A program made the translations under genes and the position numbers. A model generated the notes under the pieces. It had not been told where the DNA came from, made no database searches, and saw only the letters and a program-made list of their open reading frames with translations. From assembly GCA_008828725.1 (NCBI GenBank), contig MEHQ01004424.1, forward strand, positions 67,607 to 131,606: a stretch of 64,000 bases of DNA, in the 5' to 3' direction. This document shows positions 1 to 11,100 of the stretch, piece by piece. This DNA is from Saccharina japonica (taxonomy: Eukaryota > Sar > Phaeophyceae > Laminariales > Laminariaceae). Position 1 is the stretch's first letter. Each line of letters begins with the position of its first letter.

Positions 1-3000
1 CGGTGGCGTCCGGGCGTGTGATTCGTCTCACGCAGCCTTCGGTGCGAGAGGTCGGAGCCGAGGTGACCACCGTTGTGGGAGGGTGTGACGAGGGCGGAGG
101 TGTATCACGGGTGAAGGATAAGGTTTTCCTAGTCGTGTTGGCGTTGTTGAAAGTATACAGCAGTGGGGCTCGTTGAGGGTTTCCAAGATTTTCGCCAGCG
201 TGAGAGAATGGGGCGTTGAAGGTTTCCAAGTTTTGCGCAGGCGTGAGAACGTGGGGTTGAGAGGCCGAGGGGGGAGGGGGGGGGCGAGTAGAGCGCTCGG
301 GTGGGTGATCCTCGCGTGAGATCCTTGAGGGCACTCGAGTCTCCTGGAGAGCGGCGTGTGGTGTACTTTTCGCGAGTAGGTTGTGGATTCAGTACCGTAG
401 AAACTGTGCTATAGTGCCTGTGGTAGGTGCGTTAGGCTGGGTGAGCGTATTCAGGTATTGCTCTTGCACGACCACGTCGTTAAAGTTCGTGTGCGCTCAT
501 TCATTGGCCAACCTTCCACCACCTGACATTTGAGCACCCTCTCCGCCGCGCTCCTTCTGTCGCTGCCGTCAGGGTGAGTCTTGCCTCATCCTTCCCGCAC
601 CGTGTTTCTCCCTGGCCCTGCCGGAGTTCCACCTGCTTTGTGCCTCCGGAGTGGTGGGGGAAGACAAGCGCGCGTTGGACGAAGCCCTCGCGAAGCTCAG
701 CATGGTGCGTCGCGAAAGAGAAGCCCCCCCCCCCCCCCCTGGTCGGTGAAAACTCGACATGCTCCGTCCCGGCATTGTAGGGATGCGAGAGTCTATTGTC
801 AACACGGCCATGCATGAAGACGAAGTACACCCCCCCCCGGTCGCTCTTGGGTCCATCCAACACCTGTCAATATCGGGTGTACTCGCGTGCGAGAAATGAT
901 CAGACACGAAGAACCATAAATAAATTTGTTTTTGTTTTTGGTTGGTCGCAACTTTTAACCCTGAGATGTGCCGTACATCACGCACGCCGGCGTCTCGTTT
1001 CCGTAATTGTATCATACAATTCTGGCATTCTTCTACTGGCTGTGGTTGTCTACATGCATTTTCCGTTCACTACTTGGACGGCTTTCCAATAAATGTCCCG
1101 CTCCTTCTCCAAAGAACGGAAGCATTCCCGCTCGGCGCAGCTCGGTTCCAGTTCTTCGAACACGCATCTAGTAACTCTAGAACGGGAGGTATCGAGCACC
1201 CCACCCCCACCGCGGAGATGGGGGAAGGCGAGGGGTGCCTAGGGTTACTGAACGGCTGTTTTTTTTTACGTTCATCACATATACATATTTCGGAACAGCA
1301 TTTTTCGTTTCGTCACAGCCCGATTGCCTGCGCTTTTCCCGATGATTTTCGCGAGTATCATGCGCTTCTTAACGCTTGTCGTTGGCGTCTTTCCCACCTC
1401 TCCTCTTTTGTTTTGCCCGTACGCCGCGACGCATGCTCTTGCTCTGCGTGCCCGGCGCGCGCCTTACGGTCGGAATTGCAGGATGGTGATCTGGGGCCCG
1501 CGCCGGTGGTGGACCTGCTGGGGCAACTCGAAGTCAGGATGGAAGAGCAGGTCGCCGCCTACCTCGAGCGCATGCATGAGGTCTGTCGAGAGCGTGTTGG
1601 TTGCGGCGTGATGTTGGGGTGGTTTTGTTGTTGAGGAAATCAGACGCCACTGCTACTACTACTGTGTCTGACTGCGACTGTTGCATGGATGTTTGTGCTT
1701 GTTGTGCAGCACGTGGCAGTGGACCACTCGCTCGCTGACCCCCCGATGTCTCTGCTGTACGTGGTCTCTCGGATTCGCCTTGGCGTACTCTTTTCTCTTG
1801 GTACACATGTGCTACTGCTACTACTACTTTATCAGTGCTTCGTGTACCTTCACAGTATAATATGCAGGTAACTCCGACGATACTGCTGTTTTACTTCACT
1901 CCCACACCATGCCGGTATTGACGTCCGTGCAGCGTTGCTGCCGATGGTCGCTGCTATTTGTTTGTTTGTTTGTTTGTTCGTTGCTCGTTGGACTTGATTG
2001 AGTGCGCTGATCTCCTCTTCGTACAGCTGCAGTGCAGATCTTCTCGTACGAAATTAGTGGCAGTTACAGAGCAGTGGTTGCGACTCCTTTTGTGACCGAC
2101 ATTGTCATTTCCTCATCGCGTCGCGTCCACGCGTGCTTGAACGCTGCTTTCGCGTTTGGTTGTCGAGTTATTACGAGCGAATGCGAGTTTCTAGTTTTGA
2201 CCAAGTCTCTCGTGATAGGGACCCCTCACAAGATGGCCATGGCCGTTTTCTCACTTGATTAAAGTATTGATTTTGTGTGCACTTTTCATCAAATTCTCAG
2301 AATTTTATTTGTTTGTCGAATTATCATAATTGTATTTGTCTACTACGATGTACTCTTAACATTTATCATAATTTTATCTGTCTACTACGTTATACTCATT
2401 ACCTGTCTACTACGCTGTACTCGGAATTTTGTTGTAAAAATAAGAACTTTGGCTCATGCCGGGTTTCGGACCCGGGACTCGTGGTCAACACCGAACTCCC
2501 ACCCGTTACTCCACTCGCCTAACTTATTCTCAAGCGCAGTTTTTCTATTTCTATAGTCGACGTGCCAATTGTTTGTTTGTTTGTTTTTTAAACTCGAATT
2601 CATTCCAGACCCCCTATACAAAAATCATGACATTTCAGACCCACCATACAAAAACCAAGTCATTTCAGACCCACCATACAATTTCAAGTCATTTACAGCC
2701 CACTATTCAAAAACCAAGTCATTTGAGATCCCCCATACAAAAACCAAGTCATTTCAGACCCCCAACACAAAAACCGAGTCATTTCAGACCCCCCATACAA
2801 AATTCAATTAATTTCAGACCCCCTTTACAAAGCTCAAGTCATGTTAGACCCCGTATACAAAAATCAAGTCATTTCAGACCCCCCATACAAAAATCAAGTC
2901 ATTTAAGACCCCCCATACAAAAAGCAAGTCATTTCAAACCCCCATACATCATTCAAGTGATTTCAGACCCACCCTACAAAAATCAAGTCATTTCAGACCC

Positions 3001-4376
3001 CCCATACAAAAATCAAGTCATTTCAGACCCACCATACAAAAACCAAGTAATTTCAGACCCCTCATACAAAAATCGAGTCATTTTAGACCCCTCATACAAA
3101 AATCAAATAATTTAAGACCCCCCATATAAAAATCGAGTCATTGAAAACCCCCTATACAAAAACCAAGTCATTTCAGACACCCCATACAAAAATCAAGTCA
3201 CTCAAGACCCCCCATACAAATACCAAGTCATTTCAGACCCCCCATACAAAAATCAAGTCATTTATTATCCTCCATACAAAAATCAAGTAATTTCCAGCCC
3301 ACTTTACAAAAACCAAGTCATTTCCAGCCTACTATACGAAAACCAAGTCATTTCAGACCCACCATACAATTTCAAGTAATTTACAGCCCACCATACAAAA
3401 ATCAAGTTATTTCAGACCCCCATACAAAAATCAAGTCAATTCAGACCCCCTATACGAAAACCAAGTCATTTCAGACCCCCCATACAAAAACCAAGTCATT
3501 TCCAGCCTATTATACAAAAACCAAGTCATTTCAGACCCACCATACAATTTCAAGTCATTTACAGCCCACTATACAAAAATCAAGTCATTTCATACCCCTT
3601 ATACAAAATTCAAGTCATTTCAGACCCCCTATACAAAAACCAAGTATGTTCAGTCCCCCCATACAAAAACCAAGTCATTCCGAGCCCACTACACAAAAAC
3701 CAAGTCATTTCAGACCCCCGCAAGTGGAGCAGATCCTCATCTGGCCTGCGCCATCATGCGCGTGTACCGCCTGAAGGAAGGGCAGAGGGGGTTCTCGGGG
3801 CACGTCGTCGACGTTTTTTCCTGTTTTTTTTTCCCACCAATGCACACAAGTTGACGACAGTTACTAATATCCTGCTCCGCGAGTTCCTAGCGACAGCTAT
3901 ACTATCTTATATTAAAAAATTAAAAAAAACAACAGCTGTGAGCTCGAGGATTTCGTCGAAGCTCATCTTTGCTAGCTGAGTGTAATACTTCGATCGCGCG
4001 TACTTACGGATTTTATATGTCCTCATGTAGGATGTACATCCCGTATGAGGGGGACACAATCTGAGGCTGTAGAATATACCACATGCATACCCATTATATC
4101 CAGGTACGTATGATATGTATGTTTACTAATAATGTAGAAAAGCATGTTGTTTGTATGTACCGGTGTTGATATGTTGTGTTCGGAAAAAAACGTTTTCTGT
4201 TTTGGTCGGCTTGATTCCTCACGCAGGAGGTGACCCCAGAAGAGGCTTCGAGTCTCCAGGCAGCAAACGCCAGCATGCGCTGGAAGGTGTCATCGTTGGC
4301 CAGTCTCCACGCCGGGGTGGACGGCGAGCGAGCGCTCCAGGAGGCGCTTTTGTGTGACGGTCCCGGCCGGCCGTAA
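1..4376 (+). CDS. Unrecognised multi-exon protein, partial (5' end outside window)
   Basis: Several plus-strand blocks look like phase-0 exons of one gene. A possible first exon covers about 1-62 and ends at a GAG/GTGACC donor. A second block ends at 704 with an ATG/GTGCGT donor; its frame is open from about 533 and the part reading LPEFHLLCASGVVGEDK is most protein-like. A third, 1,482-1,580, is bounded by TTGCAG and GAG/GTCTGT and reads DGDLGPAPVVDLLGQLE then an Arg/Glu-rich helix ending YLERMHE. A candidate near 3,715-3,790 reads DPHLACAIMRVYRLKEG. The terminal exon is 4,227-4,376, after CTCACGCAG, reading EVTPEEASSLQAANASMRWK and ending at TAA. Composition (Leu, Glu, Ala, Arg, little Pro or Gly) suggests helical or coiled-coil structure. 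I do not recognise the family. Middle exons are unresolved; 1,713-1,770 and 2,034-2,262 are open but uncertain. The gene converges on the minus-strand SHMT gene. Confidence 0.45.
725..840 (+). repeat. C-tract element (family C), copy 1
   Basis: A block of about 115 bp starts and ends in long C runs. Between them lie GGTCGGTGAAAACTCGACA, the core CCGGCATTGTAGGGATGCGAG and the end segment GGCCATGCATGAAGACGAAG. The same arrangement recurs at 38,581-38,697 (+) and 11,290-11,410 (-), with shorter forms at 4,504, 5,448 and 7,431. This copy lies just after the donor of an exon of the first gene. Confidence 0.7.
1957..1985 (+). repeat. (TTTG)n microsatellite
   Basis: About six TTTG units in an intron of the unrecognised plus-strand gene. 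Confidence 0.7.
2440..2525 (-). repeat. tRNA-like SINE head (possible)
   Basis: On the minus strand a perfect 5-bp T-stem (CCGGG/CCCGG) encloses the loop TCCGAAA. It lies downstream of an A-box-like stretch and is followed by a T-rich segment resembling the region after the SINE heads at 50,719 and 37,122. The acceptor stem does not pair, so a working tRNA is unlikely. Most likely a decayed tRNA-derived SINE head. Confidence 0.3.
2601..3720 (+). repeat. 30-bp tandem satellite, about 37 units, intronic
   Basis: The unit is roughly AAGTCATTTCAGACCC followed by CCCATACAAAAATC, with a strict 30-bp period over 1.1 kb and point variation between copies. Because 30 is a multiple of three, a decapeptide-repeat frame stays open over 2,456-3,115, but this is a by-product of the period. 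Every unit holds a CATTTCAG/AC sequence resembling a 3' splice site. The last unit runs directly into a putative exon near 3,715. Confidence 0.9.
3932..3985 (+). repeat. Short dispersed motif AGCTGTGAG...TTTCGTCGAAGCTCATC, copy 1
   Basis: About 50 bp with CAGCTGTGAG, GGATTTCGTCGAAGCTCATC and TTTGCTAGCT. Related copies lie at 13,747-13,800 and 14,567-14,623. Function unknown. Confidence 0.55.
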
Positions 4377-4503
4377 GGACAAGACTAGTAGCCGGGGCAG
4401 CCCTGGAGACTCGGAGCCGTGGAACCCCGAAGCTCTTTGCACGCCGCGCTCAGCCCGTTTTGTGCGATGCTAAGGAGAGGATTCCAGAGGGAGGGGTAGA
4501 GGG

Positions 4504-4593
4504 GCGTAGGGAGGGGGTGTACTCATGTCGTGCACGGCCGTAGTCGTATGACTATAGACCCTCGCATTCCTACAATGGGGGGGGGGGGGGGGA
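4504..4593 (-). repeat. C-tract element (family C), copy 2, short form
   Basis: Minus-strand copy: GGGGGTGTACTCATG, the motif GGCCGTAGTCGTATGACTAT, then CTCGCATTCCTACAATG ending in a 16-base G run. The inner GGTGAAAAC segment is missing. Confidence 0.65.
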
Positions 4594-5016
4594 AGGTACG
4601 CCCGATTTAATTACAGTTCGTGGGGTTGGCTTGAGATGTTGAGTGTTCTTGCCGAGAAAACGTCTTGTGTGATTTGATGGAGGGCGTGTCAAAGAGGAAG
4701 AATACGGTATGGTGGCACCCAACAATATTGTTGGCCGGCCAAGTACGGTACACGACTAGGGCCGACGTTTTCTCATTTAGTTGCGATAGTATGTTTTGTT
4801 TATCTTACCTATGTAGTGCTATGTAGTGCTACAGCAGTCGAGTAATAGTGTTCCAATAGCCGTATCAACAGCATTTTGACAGATTTTTCCGTTCCAGGTA
4901 TTAATAGTGTAAAGATTAAGCTTCCGTTCTATTGTAGGTAGTGTGAAGATTAAGATTGTTGAAATATCTCTCCTTCCAATACGTAAGAAGTACATGCATT
5001 TTTCGGGCGCAATGCC

Positions 5017-5253
5017 GTGCCACTGAATGCGCCAACTTTGGTTGGAGAAGCAAAACCCTTGGCCGCTCCCATCGCCATCTTACGTGTTTGCACTGCCCAT
5101 CGACAAAAGTATCGCAGGAATCAAAAAGTGACCTTGAACGAAACAGAGTGCTTCAAGTTTCCCGTCGAGCTCCCCTCGGGCGATCCCGTCTGTGACCCAA
5201 ATATGCCAGAAGAAATGTCAAGCATGGCAAAACTTGCGCTGTCAAGGTTGTAG
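5017..5253 (+). CDS. Hypothetical ORF, 78 residues
   Basis: An ATG-to-TAG frame with protein-like composition (NAPTLVGEAKPLAAPIAI, then TLNETECFKFPVELPSGD). There is no low complexity and no recognised domain. It may be a small gene, an exon or a transposon fragment. It does not resemble the SHMT C terminus. Confidence 0.25.
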   Translation: MPLNAPTLVGEAKPLAAPIAILRVCTAHRQKYRRNQKVTLNETECFKFPVELPSGDPVCDPNMPEEMSSMAKLALSRL

Positions 5254-5447
5254 AGCCGAGTGTCCCACACTATGTCTTAGTAGTTTTGGTATCAGTCAAG
5301 GCGTGTCAATAAGACAAAATTGCTGTCTGTCAAGGGGTCAAAGTGCTGCCTCGTGGCATATTTTCTGTGACGAGAAAACAGCCCTTTTACGGTATTAATG
5401 CCTCCTCCACGACGGCGCGACCTCAGCGCTCTGAGCGTTTCCAAGGC

Positions 5448-5521
5448 GCCCCCCCCCCCCGCCTGGACTGGTCTATGGTCATACGACTACGGCCGTGCAC
5501 GACATGAGTACACCCCCCCCC
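5448..5521 (+). repeat. C-tract element (family C), copy 3, short form
   Basis: C run, then GGTCATACGACTACGGCCGTG, CACGACATGAGTACA and a second C run. It is close to an inverted copy of the element at 4,504-4,593, about 0.9 kb away. Confidence 0.65.
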
Positions 5522-6394
5522 TCCTGGACTGACTGCTCTTCAGATCCCCTACGATGCTCCCTCTCGCCTCCCACTGAGTGCAACGACCAATACGTTACAC
5601 TGCCGACGCAGCGTGTCACTTTGGCGTCAGTCGCCTAGCACACGAGGAGCGTGGTGACGAAATAGGAAGCCTCTACAACAGGGGACGTGCGATGACAAGC
5701 CCCGGTTATCTCTCCGCTGATTGGGGGCGGTCTCGAGAGCTGTGTACACATACTACACGTGTGACGCGGGATGGACGTGTGTCACGGTTTGCGCCAGTGG
5801 CCCCGTGTGGCTTTTGCCCGTTTGACACGACGCACGGGTGTATGTACGTCTACTCTGCGGCGACTTACACAAGGCATAATGAGTGCTTCCTAGCACTTCG
5901 TATGCACCGTTTGGGTAGATTCTTCCGTATGTATGTGTGTGCGCCTTGGTTCCCAACGTTCATAATACGTCCACAAGCGAGGGAATACAGAAACGTAAAA
6001 CTTGGTACAGTGATAAATGTATATGCCGTTGTGATCATTGGCGGAGCAAGATATATCCGCCGAACAACCAGGCAAGCAAGTAAAGCAGACGACGAGGAAA
6101 ACATAGCACATATTTGTCCTTGTCATCAAAAAGGGTTCGTGTAAGTTTTTTTGTTGACTCGCTGATACCGCGGCCCACCACCGCCACCATCATCGTTTTT
6201 TATAAAAGAGTAAATGCGTAATAAATGTGTAAAAGTAACACGTGTTTAATATCCGCCATAGCAAAGGGAATGCCAAACAGAATATACACAAAAACAATTA
6301 AGTGTGTACCTATATTGGGGCGCATACGCCCTCAGCATCGCGCCTCTACCAGTATCGGTACGGGCAGGCAAAAGCTACCCCCCACCCCCCCCCC

Positions 6395-6658
6395 NNNNNN
6401 NNNNNNNNNNNNNNNNNNNNNNNNNNNNNNNNNNNNNNNNNNNNNNNNNNNNNNNNNNNNNNNNNNNNNNNNNNNNNNNNNNNNNNNNNNNNNNNNNNNN
6501 NNNNNNNNNNNNNNNNNNNNNNNNNNNNNNNNNNNNNNNNNNNNNNNNNNNNNNNNNNNNNNNNNNNNNNNNNNNNNNNNNNNNNNNNNNNNNNNNNNNN
6601 NNNNNNNNNNNNNNNNNNNNNNNNNNNNNNNNNNNNNNNNNNNNNNNNNNNNNNNNNN
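6395..6658. other. Assembly gap (264 N)
   Basis: A run of N flanked by a C tract on the left and CGGGGGAGG on the right, so it probably broke on a homopolymer. It lies just downstream of the last visible SHMT exon and may hide the terminal exon. Confidence 0.98.
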
Positions 6659-7022
6659 CGGGGGGAGGGTTAGGAGAGTATTTTCGTGACGCTTTTGCTG
6701 CCTGCCTCGGACGAGCGGAGTGCCTTGCTAGTATCTGTTTGTAGGCGTTTTCTTGTTTCCATTATTCTGCTCTTCTCTTTGTTTCTTTTTTTTTTCCAGC
6801 TTTTGTATGTTTATCTCGGGATTTTGACCTTTCTCGGATTTCCCCCAGTTTGATCCTTTTTTTGTATTTGTACGGAGTATTGGGATTTTTTTTTAACGTT
6901 TCTTATGGTTTTCCCCAGGTTTCCCTGTTGTGTTGTTCTCCTCAAAAACAACAAAATCATTTACGCTACGCACTGTTGTGCTAAAAAACAAACTGCTTTA
7001 TGGTGCAATAAGGAGAAACATT

Positions 7023-7129
7023 ATTACGGGAAGCCTTAATAAATAGGACCTACGGTTCATACAAAAGCCTCTATATTTATATATATTTACTAACAATATG
7101 TCGTCCTCTTTACTATGGCCCTCCGTAAT
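7023..7129 (+). repeat. Family A palindromic element (GGACC MITE), copy 1
   Basis: About 107 bp from ATTACGGG to CCGTAAT. It has the family landmarks TAAATAGGACCTACGG, AAAAGCCT.TATATTTA, TACTAACAATATG and TTTACTATGG. The two ends are inverted copies of each other. Confidence 0.75.
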
Positions 7130-7430
7130 AGGGATCGGGAACCAATCTGAGAATAATCGGCAGTTTGTCGTTGTAGAGATAATTCGGCGTTATGGGTCAT
7201 ATATTTTTGGCTGAGTACGAAGTGCGTACGTAGCTCACTTCGACAGCAGCAGCTGGCAGTGTTTGGTCGATCGCGCTTGCTTGTGGGAATACCAAGTGGA
7301 TATGTGCCGCACGGAACGGTGCTGGCAGGCTGGTAGAACACGCGGAACAGGTACAACAAAGAAAAATAATTACGGTATGCCCAATACCATGCCAGCACAT
7401 TGGATATGGCCCTACAAGCAACAAACGAGT

Positions 7431-7499
7431 ACCCCCCCCCTTCCTCCCCTGGTCATACGACTACGGCCATGCATGAGAATGAAGTACCCCCCCCCCCTT
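7431..7499 (+). repeat. C-tract element (family C), copy 4, short form
   Basis: C run, then GGTCATACGACTACGGCCAT, GCATGAGAATGAAGTA and a second C run. Confidence 0.65.
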
Positions 7500-7641
7500 C
7501 CTCCCCCCGCCGCACCGGTCCCCCAAAACAAAAACAAACTGAAGGCAAGGTAACGACGGGAGGAATGCACTACAGTAAGGAACCGTGCCAGCGAACGCTG
7601 GCCGTCCGTCATCGAGATCCCCTGCGTAAGCACGGACTCAC

Positions 7642-8083
7642 CGGTGAATCCCCGAGAAGTGAGGGCAGGCGCGCCCATGCGAATGCCTCCAGGGGTGAGC
7701 GCGCTCTTGTCCCCGGGCACGGTGTTCTTGTTCGTGGCCATGTTCACCATCTCCAGGATGAGCTCAACCCGGGCGCCGTCGATGTTCTGTCGACGGCAAC
7801 AATGTGACGCGCCACGTCAAATCAGATCACGTCGTGTCAGGTTTTTACATCAGGTGGCCGCAGCACCGCACACCACGGCAACGGTAATGATAGCCGTTGC
7901 TTCAATATTGCAATGGTTGTGTCGTGGAGGGGAGGGGGGGGGGTCACGCAAGCAAATACATGTTTTTTCGACTAGAAGCAGTGTTCATAAAAAAACTACT
8001 ATTCATGTCGGAGATAAATGGGAGATAGAGAAAGAGAGGGAGGAGAAAAGAGAAGTAGAGAGAGATAAGTCGAGAGATAACGA

Positions 8084-8122
<39 letters not shown>

Positions 8123-11100
8123 CACGACAAACGACCATCGCCGTCCCGAACACAAGCGAGAAAGCCAAACTCACCGATGACTTCCTGAGGTCCACGAGCA
8201 CGAGGTGGTTGTCCGTGCCGCCGCTGACGAGCTGGTAACCGTCGGCGTTAAGCTTCTTCGCCAGCGCCGCCGAGTTTCGCACGACCTGGTGTACAGCGCA
8301 CCCAGAACGATGGGCGACAAACAGCGCAAAGCGATGAGAGGCTTTAGGGTAAGCCGACAACATGTAACCGCGTGTGATGCTTCCGTATGGACGTCTTACG
8401 ACCTCATTTATCCCATTCCTGTTTCGCCGCCTGTGGCCACCATCTACTTCCCAAGATAGCGACCGTTTTCTCGCTACCATCTAATATTGTACCAAACTTC
8501 TCCATGTCACATTCGTCTATTTTCCTCATCTCCTCTAACACATCCCGTTCTTGCTTGTACAATTCACAGTCTCCCACTTTGTGAGTTCTTACTCTATTGC
8601 TTTGCCAGGGCGGCAGCAAAAAACGTCGCGTCCTGCTTTCACAAACAATATTCTTCCCGCGACGTTCGCGCTCCGTGTTTTGCACGGTTTTCTGGTACTT
8701 CGAGAACGACGACGCGGAACCAGGAACCACACCCGACACCAAAACAAAAAACATACAATGCTGGCACTCGTCAACAAACCGCTAACAAACCGAAAAAAAG
8801 TTAACAAGTCCTCGCCCGATGCCGAACCAAAAAACATGCAATACTGGCAATCGTCAGCAAACCGTTTGGAAAAAAAAATACTTTCAAGTCCTGGCCCCGG
8901 TTCGGGACGACCGTTTCCTGTTCTGACCTGCTTTTGGTACGCGATGTACTCCGGTTCCTTGGCCTGCTTGAGGGCCGTTGCGAGCGCGGTGATGGTGTGG
9001 TTGTGGGGCCCGCCCTGCAGTCCTGCGGTACAAAAAAGGGCCAATGAGAAAAGGGGGAGCGGAGGGGGAGGGGGGGTGTAAGCAGGAGAAGACAGATGTA
9101 CTTACGGGGGACCATAGTACATAAGACCAAATATTGGTCGTAAAAATAGGGAAATGTATACCAGGTAGGTTTTTATAACATAGGTCCTATTTACTAGCAT
9201 TTACTATGGTCCTTGCCCGTAATAGTCAGGCGAATTCTCCCTGCTTTGTGCTACTTCTATGCTGAGCTCAAATTGTGTCGAGGCGTGTTTGTATCTACGT
9301 GGAAAAGTTTCCCGGAGGTGTCCCGTGTTTGTGCTACTCCTGCGGTAAGCTTGAATCGTGTCGAGGCGCATCTACCTATATATTAGCCGGGGGAGGTGGG
9401 GGGGGGGGGGGTCCCGTGTTTGTGTTTGGGTGTTTGGGTGTTTGTTCTATGTACTCCTGCGTACCGGGGAAGACGGCGAAGTTGATCTTGTTCTCGATGT
9501 CGTACATTATCGGCTCTCCCTTCTTGGTCGTTCCGCGCTGGCCCTATTTCGTTTTATTCGTAAAAATAAACAGCGGCAGCAGCAGAGCAGCAAAGACAAC
9601 AACAATCGAAAACAAAAAGGTATTCATCAACTCGTATATACCTGGCACCACTCTGGGGCAGAAATGCAAGGACCTGTTTCTCTTCATAGCGATGTCTACA
9701 CATTTATTGTATTACCGTCCAGAGTGGTCTGTACCAACACAATTTTCGATATCTCACCACCTCCGCATCAAGACCTACAGGTAAAATAAAGAAGAGTTGT
9801 CATACAGTACAGGACACCTAATAAGAAACAGGCTAACAAGAAGGCCCGGCTGATAATTAGAGAAAAATAAGAAATTCGGGAGTCATTGTCTCGAAACTAG
9901 TGTAGAATGTACCCTCTCTCGAATAAGAAACCCAGCCTGGACCAGATTTCCTGTTTCTTGTTGAGTGTCCTGTCCTGTACTGTACATATGTACACACGAA
10001 TACATGTACCGGTAAACAAATAAACAAAAAAAAAGACGTAAAAAACTACTACGAGTACTGCTGCACATGCAAAAAAAGAAAACATAATAACTACTGCTGC
10101 TGCTGCACATGCATGCATGCCCTCGCACCTTCCGGTAGAAGATCATGGCCCCGCGAGGGCCGCGAAGGCTCTTGTGGGTGGTGGTGGTGACGATGTCCGA
10201 GTACGGGAAGGGCGAGGGGACCACGCCGGCAGACACGAGGCCGCTGATGTGCGCCATGTCGGACAGCAGCCACGCGCCGGACGCGTCCGCGACCTCCTTC
10301 ATGCGGGCGTAGTCGATGTTGCGCGCGTACGCGCTCGCTCCGGCCACAATGAGCTGTTTTTTTTTTTTACGTCAACGACAGCGGCAGCAGCGGCAGTAGT
10401 AGCAGCCGGCAGTCAGCATAGCGATAGCAGCAGCAGCAGCAGCGGTAGCAGTCGGCATCGAACAATAGCGTCAGTCAAGGGAGCGGAAAACACTCGGGAT
10501 TACAATATTGAGTACAACGTTTTTGGGATCCAGGTATGGTGACCTAAACATATAGAGAAAATCAGGTATTTTGCCCATTTTGAGGTTTCCACCACGGTTC
10601 CACAAGTAGCACCGTTTTTTTTCTAAATACCAGGCAACAAATACCGTTCGTGTCGATAGCTTTCTAGTTGTATATGCCGGAACCCAAACGTTCGTCGTGG
10701 TTTATCCCCAATCACTAAAAAACAACGCACAAGCGCGCACAACACACACTCAGTCAGTCGCACACTGCGCATATTGCGTCGCTCTTTTGCGAAATAAAAT
10801 ATTACTTGCACGCGGTTGAAAAGCATGCCGGCTGCCCTTCCTCCCTTTCTCAGTTGCAGCCCCTTCCCCCCCCCCCCTATATGTATTAATTCTGTTCGTA
10901 TCATATTTATCAAAAACCAAAAATACTCTTATCATACATATTATACCAGGTAGGCGCCAGTGTACGAGGGCATTGTTTGTGGGCGAGCTGTTGGAAATGA
11001 AGCATTTTCAGCTCGGCCACTGGACGTTAACGATTTGGAGGGGAAAAGTAACCGACCTTGGGGCGGAAGAGCTTGGCGTTGGCCGCCATGGTGTCGTAGT

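Larger units (their letters stand above)
4377..6394. other. Intergenic region between two convergent genes
   Basis: It lies between the stop codon of the plus-strand gene and the assembly gap. It contains two family C fragments and the ORF at 5,017-5,253. No SHMT terminal exon could be recognised here on the minus strand. Confidence 0.5.
6659..7641. other. Non-coding stretch downstream of the last visible SHMT exon
   Basis: It contains T-rich sequence (6,730-6,900), the family A element at 7,023-7,129 and the family C copy at 7,431-7,499. The ORFs in it have no protein-like features. It is probably the last SHMT intron. Confidence 0.5.

Noticed and set aside
2456-3115. 219-codon frame with decapeptide repeats
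   Set aside because: The 30-bp satellite keeps all frames periodic. The frame has no unique coding sequence and lies in an intron.
2601-3720. CRISPR-like array
   Set aside because: There are no unique spacers; the 30-bp units are contiguous and degenerate, and the genome is eukaryotic.
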